Positions 33,150 to 42,571 of a stretch of 64,000 nucleotides of DNA are shown here, in pieces. This stretch comes from Bacillota bacterium (GTDB lineage Bacteria; Bacillota; Clostridia; Lachnospirales; Lachnospiraceae). The stretch's first letter is position 1. Each line of letters opens with the position of its first letter. A program made the position numbers and the translations under genes. The notes beneath the pieces were generated by a model. That model ran no database searches. It worked only from the letters and a program-made list of their open reading frames with translations, and was not told the origin of the DNA. Where the stretch lies: assembly GCA_023391695.1 (NCBI GenBank), contig JAEWAK010000057.1, positions 16,123 to 80,122 of the forward strand, read 5' to 3'.

Positions 33150-34610
33150 ATGAAGAAGTTGTTGATCGTAGAGGACGAGAAAATCATCCGTCAGGGGATT
33201 AAGGCCATGGTAATTCGTTCTGCTGTTCCTATTGATGAAATTATATTATGTAAAAATGGGGAGGAGGCATATGAAATCGTAAAAAACGATCAAATCGATG
33301 TAATGATCACTGACATCCGTATGCCAAAAAAAGACGGTATTACGCTCGTAAAAGAAATACAATCACTGCCATATGTACCCAAAGTCATTGTAATCAGCGG
33401 ATATGACGATTTTTCCTACGCAGTTGAATTGCTGCGTAATGGGGCAAAAGAATATTTGCTGAAACCCATTGAACGGGATAAAATTAATATGATACTGGAG
33501 AAATTAGAGAAGGAAATCAAAGCCGAGGAAATACAGCAGAACGAAAACATTAAAATAGGCTGCCAGCAGTTTAAGTATATGTTGTTAAATCCCGTTATAT
33601 CAGAGGAAGAAGTAAAGGCTATTGAAAATAAATTCAAAAATTATTTTTTAAACGGTGAATATGTGGTTTGCTGCACCAATTACAGAACACGAAAGGACAT
33701 GAGCCGGGAAGAGGTCATATTCCTGGATGATATAAACGGACAAAGTGTTTTTATTGTAAAAAATTCCGGTAAGGAAGAAATACTCAGCAATCTGCTGAAA
33801 GATCATTTTGTAGGTGTCAGCAGGGAACATAAAAATCTGGGGGAACTGAAAGAAGCATATGGGGAAGCCTTATATGCAAGGAAGTATGCTTTTGCAACCG
33901 GGAATTTTATCACGGAATACAGTCACACCGAAAGTACGAAAGAGACCGTTTCCGATGAAACCATAGACCAGTTTGTACAGATGGTCGGAACGGATAAGCT
34001 GGGAGAGGCCGACAAAGTTTTGATCCGTATCTTATATAAGACAAAACAGGGCCAGATCGAGCCGGATTATTTCATGTCCTTAATGAATACCCTGGTTGAG
34101 AAGATATGCTTAAATTATAAAAATATTCTGGATTTTGAGGCGGAAAACATCAGTGACCTGAAAAACGTATATGAATATGACAATGCCGGCAGTTATTATG
34201 AAGCCATATCAGGCTGGATCGAATCCATCAATGAAAGACTCATTACCGAGTTTGATGATTACAAAAACAAACAGAAGATCCAAAAAGCAGTCCGGTACAT
34301 ACAGGAAAATTATGATAGAGACCTGAATATGGCTGTGGTATCAAACTTCATATCCATGAACTATTCATTGTTCTCCTATGTATTTAAGCAATATACCGGA
34401 ATGAATTTTGTAAATTACTTAAAAACCATCCGGATTAACGAAGCAAAAAGATTATTGGAAAAAACCGATAAAAAAATCATAGAAATCAGCAGTCTGATCG
34501 GGTATGAGAATGAAAAGCATTTTATGAAAATTTTTAAGTCTGTCTGCGGTGTATCCCCATCGGAATACCGGAAGAATGCCCAGGTCGGCAAGTTAAATTT
34601 AAACCCGTAA
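33150..34610 (+). CDS. YesN-type response regulator with AraC DNA-binding domain (sugar locus II)
   Basis: The receiver domain (residues 1-125) has the phospho-acceptor Asp55 in MITDIRMPKKDG and the lysine in YLLKPI. A middle region follows, and the AraC-type helix-turn-helix pair fills the last 100 residues (FISMNYSLFSYVFKQYTG, IGYENEKHFMKIFKSVCG). The ATG at 33150 has an AGGGGAGGA site. The gap before it (33008-33149) holds GC-rich hairpins such as GCCGGCA/TGCCGGC. It most likely controls the locus II transporter and phosphorylase genes. Confidence 0.9.
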   Translation: MKKLLIVEDEKIIRQGIKAMVIRSAVPIDEIILCKNGEEAYEIVKNDQIDVMITDIRMPKKDGITLVKEIQSLPYVPKVIVISGYDDFSYAVELLRNGAKEYLLKPIERDKINMILEKLEKEIKAEEIQQNENIKIGCQQFKYMLLNPVISEEEVKAIENKFKNYFLNGEYVVCCTNYRTRKDMSREEVIFLDDINGQSVFIVKNSGKEEILSNLLKDHFVGVSREHKNLGELKEAYGEALYARKYAFATGNFITEYSHTESTKETVSDETIDQFVQMVGTDKLGEADKVLIRILYKTKQGQIEPDYFMSLMNTLVEKICLNYKNILDFEAENISDLKNVYEYDNAGSYYEAISGWIESINERLITEFDDYKNKQKIQKAVRYIQENYDRDLNMAVVSNFISMNYSLFSYVFKQYTGMNFVNYLKTIRINEAKRLLEKTDKKIIEISSLIGYENEKHFMKIFKSVCGVSPSEYRKNAQVGKLNLNP

Positions 34611-34711
34611 ATTTGATTTGATAACTTTGACAGGTCAAATCAATATACGTGACGATTCGGTCACCGGATACATCATAATAAATACGCATACTGCGTGGAT
34701 GGGAGAAAGGT

Positions 34712-37414
34712 ATGGAAGGCTATGAGTTTTTAGATGAAAAAGGAAGGTTCCGACTGAAAGATCCGGAGCTGACTGGTTATCTTTATTTTCCGATTGCCAA
34801 TGAAAGCGGTGTAATGGGCAGCGTCACCCCTACGTTGGGAGGGGACAGCAAGCTGGGGCAGAATACATTCTTATTGGCTCCGGTAAGCAGTGAAGATTTA
34901 CATAATAATAAATCTTCCAGGAATTTCTGGTGCATGATAAAAGGGAAAGGCATCTGGTCTGCGGCCGGTCGGTCGGCCAAACAGGAAGCGGCCCTTTTTA
35001 CGGCAGGGAAGGAAGAGACGGTTTTGGAAGTCGGAATTATGTGGCAGAAGGTAACAAGGACTTCGAAAGAATATGGGATAACTTCGGAAATTACCTCATT
35101 TGTGCCCTATACAAAAGATACGTTGGAATTCATGACGGTAACACTTAAAAATTCCGGCAGGGAACCCCTTACGTTCACACCGGTTGCTGCCATTCCCCTT
35201 TACGGCAGATCCGCAGATAATATCAGGGACCACAGGCATGTTACTTCTTTACTGCATAGGGTGGAAGTTACGAAAGAAGGGGTTATATTAAACCCGACAC
35301 TGACCTTTGATGAAAGGGGGCACCGGAAAAATACCGTGGTTTACGGTGTATTTGGAGCTGCCGAAGACAGAGAAAATCCGGTCGGTTTTTACCCCTGCGC
35401 GGAAGATTTTATTGGGGAAGGCGGCAATTTTGAGAATCCGAAAGCTCTTCAGGATGAATCCATAAAATATGTGACGGAAGGGACTGTACTGGACGGCTAT
35501 GAGGCTCTGGGAGGGATCCGCTTTGCAGAGGTTACCTTACCCCCGGGGGAAGGTAAAACCTATGTAATCGTGTTGGGATACGGAAACTCTAAGGAAAGTC
35601 TGGAAAAGACGGTCAAACCCTTCCTTTCCCGGGAAGCCGTAAGTACTTCTTTAACGAAAACCAGGGCTTACTGGGAACAAAAACTGAATATTGCCTACAA
35701 AACCGGAGACAAAAATTTTGATGCCTGGATGCAGTGGGTAAATTTCCAGCCCATGCTGCGCAGAATCTACGGTTGTTCTTTCCTTCCCCATCACGACTAT
35801 GGCAAAGGAGGACGGGGCTGGAGGGATTTATGGCAGGATTGTCTGGCCCTTCTCCTTATGAATCCGGAGGGCGTCAGGGATATGTTAACCGATAATTTCG
35901 GCGGTGTACGGGCAGATGGAAGCAACGCTACCATAATCGGGACAACACAGGGGGAATTTATCGCAGACCGGAATAATATAACCAGGGTATGGATGGATCA
36001 CGGGGCATGGCCTTTTCTTACCGCTAACCTCTATATTATGCAAAGCGGGGATTTAAACCTTTTATTAAAGGAGAATTATTATTTTAAAGATCCCCAGGCA
36101 GTGCGGGGAGAGGACAAAGATCCCCTTTGGAAGCCGGAGGACGGAAACCGCCTTAAGACTGCGGGAGGAAAAGAATACCGGGGAACCATACTCGAACACA
36201 TGTTAATCCAGCACCTGACTTCCTTTTACGATGTAGGCGGACACAACCATATCCGGATGAGGGGAGCCGACTGGAATGACGCTCTGGATATGGCAAGAGA
36301 ACATGGGGAAAGTGTTGCCTTCACCTTCCTTTATGGGGAGAATCTGGAGCAGCTGGCGGAACGGATTCTGGATCTGGAGACAGCAGGAGCCAGTGAGCTG
36401 GAGCTGTTAAAAGAGCTGGAATTGCTGTTAACGGACGATACGGCCCTTTATGAGGATATTGCCGGGAAGCAGGAGCTGCTGTACAAATACTGTACCCTCT
36501 GCAAACATACTGTCAGCGGGGAAAAGGTTTTTATATCCTGTAAAGCACTGGCTGCCAACTTGAAAAATAAAGCGGCCTGGATACGGGAACACATCCGGAA
36601 AACCGAGTGGATTACCAATAAGGAAGGTCATTCCTGGTATAACAGCTATTATGATAACAGCGGAAAGCAGGTAGAAGGTGACAGTAAAACCGGAGTCAGG
36701 ATGATGCTTACCGGACAAGTATTTGCCATAATGTCACAAACGGCCACGGAGGAACAGGTCAGGGATATTGTGTCAGCAGCCGATACGTATCTTTACGATG
36801 ATGCCATCGGTGGGTATAAGCTCAACACCGATTTTAAGGAGTTAAAAACTGACCTTGGCAGGATGTTTGGATTCGCATACGGCAGCAAGGAGAACGGAGC
36901 CGTATTTTCCCATATGGCAGTGATGTATGCCAATGCTTTATACCGGAGAAGCTTCGTACCGGAAGGTTATAAGGTAATTAACAGTCTCTACCACCACTTA
37001 AGTGATTTCGGCAAAAGCAGGACTTATCCGGGGATACCGGAATATGTCGGGGATAACGGCAGAGGCCTTTACCATTACCTGACAGGCTCGGCCAGCTGGC
37101 TGTTACTGACGGTCATAAGCGAAATGTTCGGAATAAAAGGACACCTTGGAGACCTTCGGTTAGAGCCGAAGCTTATGGCGGAACAGTTTGATGATGAGAA
37201 TCAGGCATCAGCTGAATTTGTCTTTGCAGGCAGGAAGCTTGCAGTTACATACCGGAATCAAAACAGGAAAGAATATGGGGATTACAAGCCGGCCGGTATT
37301 ACTGTGGATGGTGTTTTATACGATATAAAAAAGGGAAATGGCGTAATTAAAAGAAGCTATTTAGAAACCCTGGATGTCTCAGGGCAGCATGTAATTCAAG
37401 TAGAATTGGTATAA
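34712..37414 (+). CDS. GH94 family glycoside phosphorylase
   Basis: Enzymes of this family split a beta-linked disaccharide with phosphate, giving a sugar 1-phosphate and saving ATP. The 900-residue cytoplasmic protein has the large N-terminal beta-sandwich and the C-terminal (alpha/alpha)6 barrel with GWRDLWQD and the catalytic motif ADWNDAL (aspartates 520 and 523, one of them the general acid). The family includes cellobiose, chitobiose and laminaribiose phosphorylases. The length and the N-terminal region suggest a laminaribiose-type rather than a cellobiose-type enzyme, but this is a weak inference. It fits the import of a beta-glucan oligosaccharide by the adjacent transporter. Confidence 0.8.
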   Translation: MEGYEFLDEKGRFRLKDPELTGYLYFPIANESGVMGSVTPTLGGDSKLGQNTFLLAPVSSEDLHNNKSSRNFWCMIKGKGIWSAAGRSAKQEAALFTAGKEETVLEVGIMWQKVTRTSKEYGITSEITSFVPYTKDTLEFMTVTLKNSGREPLTFTPVAAIPLYGRSADNIRDHRHVTSLLHRVEVTKEGVILNPTLTFDERGHRKNTVVYGVFGAAEDRENPVGFYPCAEDFIGEGGNFENPKALQDESIKYVTEGTVLDGYEALGGIRFAEVTLPPGEGKTYVIVLGYGNSKESLEKTVKPFLSREAVSTSLTKTRAYWEQKLNIAYKTGDKNFDAWMQWVNFQPMLRRIYGCSFLPHHDYGKGGRGWRDLWQDCLALLLMNPEGVRDMLTDNFGGVRADGSNATIIGTTQGEFIADRNNITRVWMDHGAWPFLTANLYIMQSGDLNLLLKENYYFKDPQAVRGEDKDPLWKPEDGNRLKTAGGKEYRGTILEHMLIQHLTSFYDVGGHNHIRMRGADWNDALDMAREHGESVAFTFLYGENLEQLAERILDLETAGASELELLKELELLLTDDTALYEDIAGKQELLYKYCTLCKHTVSGEKVFISCKALAANLKNKAAWIREHIRKTEWITNKEGHSWYNSYYDNSGKQVEGDSKTGVRMMLTGQVFAIMSQTATEEQVRDIVSAADTYLYDDAIGGYKLNTDFKELKTDLGRMFGFAYGSKENGAVFSHMAVMYANALYRRSFVPEGYKVINSLYHHLSDFGKSRTYPGIPEYVGDNGRGLYHYLTGSASWLLLTVISEMFGIKGHLGDLRLEPKLMAEQFDDENQASAEFVFAGRKLAVTYRNQNRKEYGDYKPAGITVDGVLYDIKKGNGVIKRSYLETLDVSGQHVIQVELV

Positions 37415-37416
37415 AT

Positions 37417-37443
37417 ACCAGGGGCAATAAACTCCCGGTTTTT
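37417..37443 (+). terminator. Weak terminator after GH94
   Basis: ACCAGGGG pairs with CTCCCGGT with one bulged A, followed by five T residues. The stem is short, so read-through into the cupin gene is likely. Confidence 0.45.
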
Positions 37444-37571
37444 GACAAAGGAATGCATAGCCCGGTTATGAGCCTGTGGCAAAGCGGAATGCGAATATGC
37501 ACTTTGGCTGTATAGGAGGGAAACAAGCAAAAATAATTGAAAACTGTACTTATAAGGAAGGTTGGGGATTT

Positions 37572-38000
37572 ATGAACAGAGAATACATTGATATTACTTC
37601 TTATGAGGGAGAGGGCTATAAACCGCTGATCGATTACCAGGCCTGGCGGGTGGCGGTTTTAAGGTATTGCGAAGAACTTGAGATCCGGAATTTAAAAACC
37701 ATGCAGAAGCATAATGAATCCGATGAAGTATTCGTCCTGCTGGAAGGGAACTGTACCCTGTTTGTAGGAGGCAAAGGGGAGGGTGTGAATGAGCTGGACG
37801 GCATTGCCATGAAACCCATGAAATTGTACAATGTGAAGCGGGGAGTATGGCATACCCATACCCTGGATAAAAACGGGTCCGTATTGATTATTGAAAACCA
37901 GGATACGTCGGATAGGAATTCACCGACAGTGAAGTTAAGCAGTGACCAGTTAACGGAACTCAAACAGATTTTTCAGGATAACGGATTTTTAAATCAATAA
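37572..38000 (+). CDS. Small cupin-like protein
   Basis: The 142-residue protein has a cupin-type fold: the first motif KHNESDEVFVLLEG (His47, Glu52) and the second motif WHTHTL (His94, His96), which would together hold a metal. It is encoded after the GH94 gene and before a strong terminator, so it probably belongs to locus II and may be a sugar isomerase or sugar-binding accessory; no substrate can be named. The frame is open from 37476, but the ATG at 37572 follows a GGGGAT site and gives the typical short form. Confidence 0.65.
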   Translation: MNREYIDITSYEGEGYKPLIDYQAWRVAVLRYCEELEIRNLKTMQKHNESDEVFVLLEGNCTLFVGGKGEGVNELDGIAMKPMKLYNVKRGVWHTHTLDKNGSVLIIENQDTSDRNSPTVKLSSDQLTELKQIFQDNGFLNQ

Positions 38001-38012
38001 AACTTTATCTTT

Positions 38013-38095
38013 AAACCATAATTCCGATCTCTTTCTTTCCGGGCGGGTCAAAGCGGATAGCCCTGAAGGAGCGGAATTATGGTTTTTTATTTTTG
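38013..38095 (+). terminator. Terminator of sugar locus II
   Basis: A perfect 14-bp stem, AAACCATAATTCCG with CGGAATTATGGTTT (38013-38026 and 38072-38085), is followed by a T-rich run to 38095. The loop contains a further GGGC/GCCC pair. Confidence 0.85.
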
Positions 38096-38149
38096 TATAA
38101 AAATAATACATAATCCGTCAATATTTCCGTAGTGAAGCTGACTATTCTG

Positions 38150-38158
38150 TGATAAAAT
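38150..38158 (+). promoter_or_regulatory. Extended -10 element before the AraC regulator
   Basis: TGATAAAAT (38150-38158) fits an extended -10 promoter; no clear -35 box is seen. A start near 38165 would put the whole 12-bp tandem repeat into the 5' untranslated leader of the AraC mRNA. Confidence 0.4.
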
Positions 38159-38195
38159 AGTAACGGAATATAAATTTGACTGATGAATATATAAT

Positions 38196-38314
38196 AAATG
38201 ACAAACCAAATGATAAACCAAATGACAAACCAAATGATAAACCAAATGACAAACCAAATGACAAACCAAATGACAAACCAAATGACAAACCAAATGATAA
38301 ACCAAATGATAACC
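38196..38314. repeat. Tandem repeat, 12-bp unit, ten copies
   Basis: Nine full units of aaatga(c/t)aaacc and one 11-base unit follow each other without spacers. Only the seventh base varies (C or T). The array lies between the terminator of locus II and the AraC gene. A minus-strand frame running through it (repeating IWFV) is a product of the repeat, not a gene. Confidence 0.9.
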
Positions 38315-38413
38315 AGCATTATAAACGGAAATAGGAGACTGTAATTATACAGAAAGAAAAAGCTGTAAAAATGATAGTATGAAACATTGAGACAATAAAT
38401 TATGGGAGAAGCC

Positions 38414-39235
38414 ATGCACGATCCGAGTTTATATGAAAAGAAAATAATAAAAGATGAGGAATTTCCGGTACAGATGTTTGAAAACAGGATCAGAATACCG
38501 GGTCCTTACTGCAATCCCCACTGGCATGAACATCTGGAGCTGCATTATATCATAAAAGGCGGAGGTCTTTTTTACAGCAACCAGAAGCCCCTCCTTGTAA
38601 AGGAAGGAAGCCTTGTAATTATTAACAGTAACGAAATCCATGAAGGTATCAGTTACACGAAAGATTTCCATGCACTGGTCATTATTTTTGAAATGGGTGT
38701 GTTCTCTAAGGAAATAGCCAATTATAATGTTATTTTTAAGTCTCTGATCGAAACCGATCCCATGATTAATGACCTGATTATGTCAATCTATGAGGAGGAG
38801 AATGAAAAGAAACAGGGATATAAGTTGGCCATGAAGGGAAAACTTTATGAACTGATTGCATATCTGCTTAGAAATTATGTAGCCCAGAGCCTTTCCGACA
38901 GAGAGAACATCAGCCGCATTAAAAATTTAAGCAGGCTTAACAGGGTATTTCAGTATATCCAGGAGAATTATACGGAAACCATAACAAACCGGGAACTGGC
39001 GGAATTAATCCATATCAGTGAATACCGTTTCTGTCATTTATTTAAGGAAAGCATCGGAAAAAGCCCTTTAAATTATATTAATGAGGTCCGGCTGAAAAAA
39101 GCTTATTCCCTGCTGGAACAGAAAGAAATGACCGTCTCCGAGGTCGCCCTGGCAGTGGGTTTTCAGGACTATAATAATTTTGGACGGCTGTTTCGAAAAT
39201 ACTATGGTTTTCCTCCTACGAAAGTATGGGCATGA
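38414..39235 (+). CDS. AraC family transcriptional regulator with cupin sensor domain
   Basis: An N-terminal cupin domain (HWHEHLELHYIIKGGG near residue 36) probably binds a sugar, and the C-terminal 100 residues form the AraC helix-turn-helix pair (IHISEYRFCHLFKESIG, VGFQDYNNFGRLFRKYYG). The start is the ATG at 38414 (protein MHDPSLYE), which has GGGAGAA at the right distance; the ATG at 38402 has none. The protein is 273 residues long. Its position before the isomerase/dehydrogenase/mannosidase genes makes it the probable regulator of locus III. Confidence 0.88.
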   Translation: MHDPSLYEKKIIKDEEFPVQMFENRIRIPGPYCNPHWHEHLELHYIIKGGGLFYSNQKPLLVKEGSLVIINSNEIHEGISYTKDFHALVIIFEMGVFSKEIANYNVIFKSLIETDPMINDLIMSIYEEENEKKQGYKLAMKGKLYELIAYLLRNYVAQSLSDRENISRIKNLSRLNRVFQYIQENYTETITNRELAELIHISEYRFCHLFKESIGKSPLNYINEVRLKKAYSLLEQKEMTVSEVALAVGFQDYNNFGRLFRKYYGFPPTKVWA

Positions 39236-39297
39236 ATAGCAAGATTGTATGTTTATTCAGCAATACGTTAATAGCTTTTTTTGACTGATAAGTTATA

Positions 39298-39370
39298 CTA
39301 TAGGAACAAAAGACGTTCCTATAGTCGGATGCACGGCGGTAAAAGACACCGCCTTTTATCATGATACCAT
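39298..39370 (-). repeat. Dispersed intergenic repeat, copy 2 (reverse)
   Basis: Read on the minus strand, this stretch gives GATAAAAGGCGG ... TTTTACCGCCGTGCATCCGACTATAG, matching the core of the copies at 31.05 and 47.2 kb. At its plus-strand left end, CTATAGGAAC and GTTCCTATAG (39298-39307 with 39315-39324) form a perfect 10-bp hairpin, and GGCGGT/ACCGCC forms another (39335-39353). It ends 43 bp before the next gene. Confidence 0.6.
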
Positions 39371-39412
39371 CAGGCAAAGTATAAAAAAGCTATAAACACG
39401 AGGAGGATAATT

Positions 39413-40384
39413 ATGAAGTTAGGAACTTTTTCAGTGGTTCTGGGGAGTATGCCGCTTAAAGAAGCGTGCGAATTTTTAAGCCAAAACGGTGTGCAGATGA
39501 TTGAAATCGGCTGCGGAGGATATCCCGGTACGGCCCACTGTGACCCGGATATTTTATTAAAGGATGAGGAAGAACTGGCTAAGTTCAAGAAAACAATACA
39601 GGATAGCCGGCTTACGGTCAGTGCTCTCAGCTGTCATGGCAATATGGTACATCCGGTAAAAGAAACAGCGGCAAAATTTGATGAGGATTTAACAAAAGCG
39701 ATCCTGCTGGCTGAGAAATTGGGAATTCCGGTGGTCAATACTTTTTCCGGATGCCCGGGAGGCAGTACAGAAGACAGGCAGCCAAACTGGGTAACCTGCC
39801 CATGGCCGGATGATTTTGCAGGAATACTGGATTATCAATGGAATGAAGTCCTGATACCATACTGGAAAAAGAAAGTGGCATTTGCAAAGGAACATGGAAT
39901 TCATAAAATAGCCCTGGAACTGCATCCCGGTTTTTGTGTTTATAATACCAAAACCTTATTACGGTTACGGGAAGCAGTCGGTCCTGAAATCGGAGCCAAT
40001 TTCGATCCCAGCCACTTAATCTGGCAGGGAATGGATCCCTGCGCCTGCATCAGGGAACTTGGCAAGGCAGGAGCCATCTATCATTTCCATGCCAAGGATA
40101 CGAAGATTGATACCATAAACACAGCCCTTAACGGCGTATTGGATACGACCCACTATGCGGATGAGATTAACCGTTCCTGGATCTTCCGTTCGGTAGGTTA
40201 CGGACATGGAGAAGAATACTGGAAGGCAATTATATCCGAACTAAGGCTGGCAGGTTATGATTATGCCATAAGCATTGAACATGAAGACAGCCTCATGTCG
40301 GGAAAAGAAGGACTTTTAAAGGCAATCCAGTGCCTTAAGAATGTTTTGATCTATGAAGAGCGCGAAAGTATGTACTGGGCTTAA
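39413..40384 (+). CDS. Sugar phosphate isomerase/epimerase family protein (TIM barrel)
   Basis: This 323-residue protein belongs to the xylose-isomerase-like TIM-barrel group (AP endonuclease family 2 fold). Probable metal ligands are the glutamate of ALELHPGF, the aspartate and histidine of ANFDPSHL, the histidine of HFHAKD and the glutamate of SIEHED. Members interconvert or dehydrate sugars and inositols. The ATG at 39413 follows a GAGGAGGAT site. It is the first gene of a three-gene set with a dehydrogenase and a second, distinct barrel protein, a common layout for catabolism of unusual sugars. The exact substrate is unknown. Confidence 0.83.
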   Translation: MKLGTFSVVLGSMPLKEACEFLSQNGVQMIEIGCGGYPGTAHCDPDILLKDEEELAKFKKTIQDSRLTVSALSCHGNMVHPVKETAAKFDEDLTKAILLAEKLGIPVVNTFSGCPGGSTEDRQPNWVTCPWPDDFAGILDYQWNEVLIPYWKKKVAFAKEHGIHKIALELHPGFCVYNTKTLLRLREAVGPEIGANFDPSHLIWQGMDPCACIRELGKAGAIYHFHAKDTKIDTINTALNGVLDTTHYADEINRSWIFRSVGYGHGEEYWKAIISELRLAGYDYAISIEHEDSLMSGKEGLLKAIQCLKNVLIYEERESMYWA

Positions 40385-40419
40385 CATAAAAATATACGTT
40401 TGAATAAAGGAGAATTGAA

Positions 40420-41475
40420 ATGGAACTTAAAAATTTTATGCTTGGAATCGTGGGTTTCGGAGGCATGGGCAACTGGCACAGGGAATTGATCGAATCCATA
40501 GACGGATTAGAGGTTGCCGGAATTTATGATATTAAAGATTCACGGGTAGAATATGCAAAAGAATGCGGTATAAAAGCCTACAAAAGCCTGGAAGAACTGC
40601 TTTCTGATGACCGCATTGATATTGTACTGGTAGCAACACCGAATGATTTACATAACCCGATCGCAATAAAAGCCATGAAGGCAGGTAAAAATGTGGTAAG
40701 CGAAAAACCGGTTACGTTAAATTCGAAAGATTTACAGGAAATGATTGATGCTTCGAAAGAAACCGGCAAATTATTTACCGTTCACCAGAACAGACGCTGG
40801 GATGAAGACTTTTTAACCATGAAAAAGATTTATGACGAACGGCGCTTGGGAGAAGTATTCCGCATTGAATCCAGGGTTCAGGGTTCCAGGGGAATTCCCG
40901 GTGACTGGCGCCAGGAGAAAGAGCACGGCGGCGGTATGGTTTTGGACTGGGGCGTCCATCTGCTGGATCAGATCCTGCTTATGATGGGAAATACCCCATT
41001 AAAGACCATATATGCAACGGAGACCCACATTACGAACCAATTGGTGGATGACGGCTTTACTGCCGAACTCCGGTTTGAAAACGGTGTGGAAGTACTGGTG
41101 GAAGTGGGAACCAATAATTTCGTTACCCTGCCCAGATGGTATATGTTGGGTTTAAATGGTACCGCAGTGATTGAGGATTGGAGCCTGAAAGGACAGATCG
41201 TAAGCGCTGTCGGCAAGAATGAGGAGGATGTGGTTCCGGTCCGCACGGCTGCCGGCCTGACGAAAACCATGGCACCCCGTAGGGAAGATACCATACAGAA
41301 GCAGGAGCTTCCCATTGTGAAAAGCGATATCAGGGACTTTTACCGCAATGTCATGAAAGCCATTGAAAAGAAAGAAGAACCTAAAATCAAGCTGCCGGAA
41401 GTTATGCGTGTCATGAAATTAATGGAAGCCATATTTGAATCTGCCAGGGAGCACAAGGTAGTTCATTTCGAATAA
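40420..41475 (+). CDS. Gfo/Idh/MocA family NAD(P)-dependent oxidoreductase
   Basis: The enzyme oxidises a sugar or cyclitol hydroxyl with NAD(P). The N-terminal Rossmann fold starts with GIVGFGGMGNWH, the family EKP motif is in VVSEKPVTLN at residue 92, and the second domain contains GGGMVLDWGVHLLDQ, with the usual catalytic Asp and His. It is 351 residues long. The ATG at 40420 follows AAAGGAGAA. It sits between two TIM-barrel isomerases, which suggests a joint pathway such as keto-sugar formation and epimerisation. Confidence 0.87.
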   Translation: MELKNFMLGIVGFGGMGNWHRELIESIDGLEVAGIYDIKDSRVEYAKECGIKAYKSLEELLSDDRIDIVLVATPNDLHNPIAIKAMKAGKNVVSEKPVTLNSKDLQEMIDASKETGKLFTVHQNRRWDEDFLTMKKIYDERRLGEVFRIESRVQGSRGIPGDWRQEKEHGGGMVLDWGVHLLDQILLMMGNTPLKTIYATETHITNQLVDDGFTAELRFENGVEVLVEVGTNNFVTLPRWYMLGLNGTAVIEDWSLKGQIVSAVGKNEEDVVPVRTAAGLTKTMAPRREDTIQKQELPIVKSDIRDFYRNVMKAIEKKEEPKIKLPEVMRVMKLMEAIFESAREHKVVHFE

Positions 41476-41483
41476 AGTGATCT

Positions 41484-41545
41484 GGTTAAGGCAGTTTCCT
41501 GCCCAGTCGGCGGAAGTCAGAATTATTTGGTGAAGGAATTATGCA
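41484..41545. repeat. Degenerate copy of a palindromic intergenic element
   Basis: The stretch shares AGTCGGCGGAAGTC, TTATTTGG and GAAGGAA, in the same order and near-equal spacing, with the element at 46978-47032. It is the less regular of the two copies. Confidence 0.45.
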
Positions 41546-41580
41546 CTTGATTTTAGATTTAATTTATAAAGGAGTTTATT

Positions 41581-42459
41581 ATGGAACAGATAAAAATAGG
41601 AACTTGTATTCCGGGGACAAAGGCGGCCGAATGGCTTCCCCATATGATAAAGGCTGGGTTTGAAACGGTTTCCTTAAATTTTCACATGTCTTTGGAAAAC
41701 ACGGATTTAATTGAATTATCTAAGAAGGTCAGGGATATCATAGGGGATTCCGGCATGGAGGTAACCTCCCTGGGATTATACTGTAATCCTTTGCAATACG
41801 AAGAACATAAAAAGAATCTGGAATATTGTATTGACTCTGCCGGCCTGTTTGGTGCCGGTATCGTAGCTACCTTTGCCGGTGCCCTGGAGGGCGGGACGGT
41901 GGAAGATGCTATCCCGGAATTTGGCAGGGTATTCCGGGAACTTACCAAACGGGCGGCAGACAACCGGATTAAAATCGGGATTGAAAATTGCCCCATGGGC
42001 GGGTCCTGGCAGCACCCCACCTGTAATATCGGGTTCAATCCCAAGGCCTGGGAGATGATGTTTCAGGAGGTGCCGGAGGATAACCTCGGTTTGGAGTGGG
42101 AACCGGCACATCAGATGGCACAGTTAATCGATCCCCTGCCCCAGTTAAGACAGTGGGTAAAGAAGGTAGTACATGTCCATGGAAAGGATGCTTCCGTTGA
42201 CTGGGATTTAGTACACCGGTTTGGTATATTCGGCGGTGTAAAATTCGCTTATGACAGAACACCTGGTTTCGGGGATACCAACTGGAGGGATGTGATATCC
42301 CTTCTTCATATGGGAGGATACAGCGGGGATATCTGTATTGAGGGTTACCATGACCCTATATACCGGGAGGATTGGGAGATGACTTCCCAGCTTCATGCCC
42401 TGAATTATTTAAAATGGTGCCGGGGCGGGGAATATGTACCGAATCCCTGGGAAAAGTAA
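41581..42459 (+). CDS. Sugar phosphate isomerase/epimerase family protein, second paralogue
   Basis: The 292-residue TIM-barrel protein has likely metal ligands in GIENCPMGG, LEWEPAHQ, HVHGKD and CIEGYHDP. It is clearly different from the barrel protein two genes upstream, so the two probably act on different steps. The ATG at 41581 is preceded by AAAGGAG. The gene is followed by a bidirectional terminator. Confidence 0.82.
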   Translation: MEQIKIGTCIPGTKAAEWLPHMIKAGFETVSLNFHMSLENTDLIELSKKVRDIIGDSGMEVTSLGLYCNPLQYEEHKKNLEYCIDSAGLFGAGIVATFAGALEGGTVEDAIPEFGRVFRELTKRAADNRIKIGIENCPMGGSWQHPTCNIGFNPKAWEMMFQEVPEDNLGLEWEPAHQMAQLIDPLPQLRQWVKKVVHVHGKDASVDWDLVHRFGIFGGVKFAYDRTPGFGDTNWRDVISLLHMGGYSGDICIEGYHDPIYREDWEMTSQLHALNYLKWCRGGEYVPNPWEK

Positions 42460-42503
42460 GAAAGATACTGACAAATAAGAAAGATTACCGACTTAAATTT
42501 TTC

Positions 42504-42558
42504 AAAAATAAAATCTCTACAACATGATTTACCATCAGTTTGCAGGGATTTTTTATTT
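42504..42558. terminator. Bidirectional terminator after the isomerase operon
   Basis: AAAATAAAATCTCTACA pairs with TGCAGGGATTTTTTATTT with G-U pairs and a 20-base loop. The T-rich plus-strand arm ends the isomerase operon; the minus-strand arm could end the degraded gene behind it. Confidence 0.6.
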
Positions 42559-42571
42559 GCTGTAATAAAAT

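Noticed and set aside
38196..38314. CRISPR-like array
   Set aside because: Units are only 12 bp and directly adjacent, without spacers, and no cas gene is nearby. The same holds for the 19-bp array at 59.3 kb.
38077..38415. Minus-strand frames with repeating IWFV or HLVC residues
   Set aside because: They arise from the 12-bp tandem repeat, whose length is a multiple of three; no ribosome-binding site and no protein-like ends.
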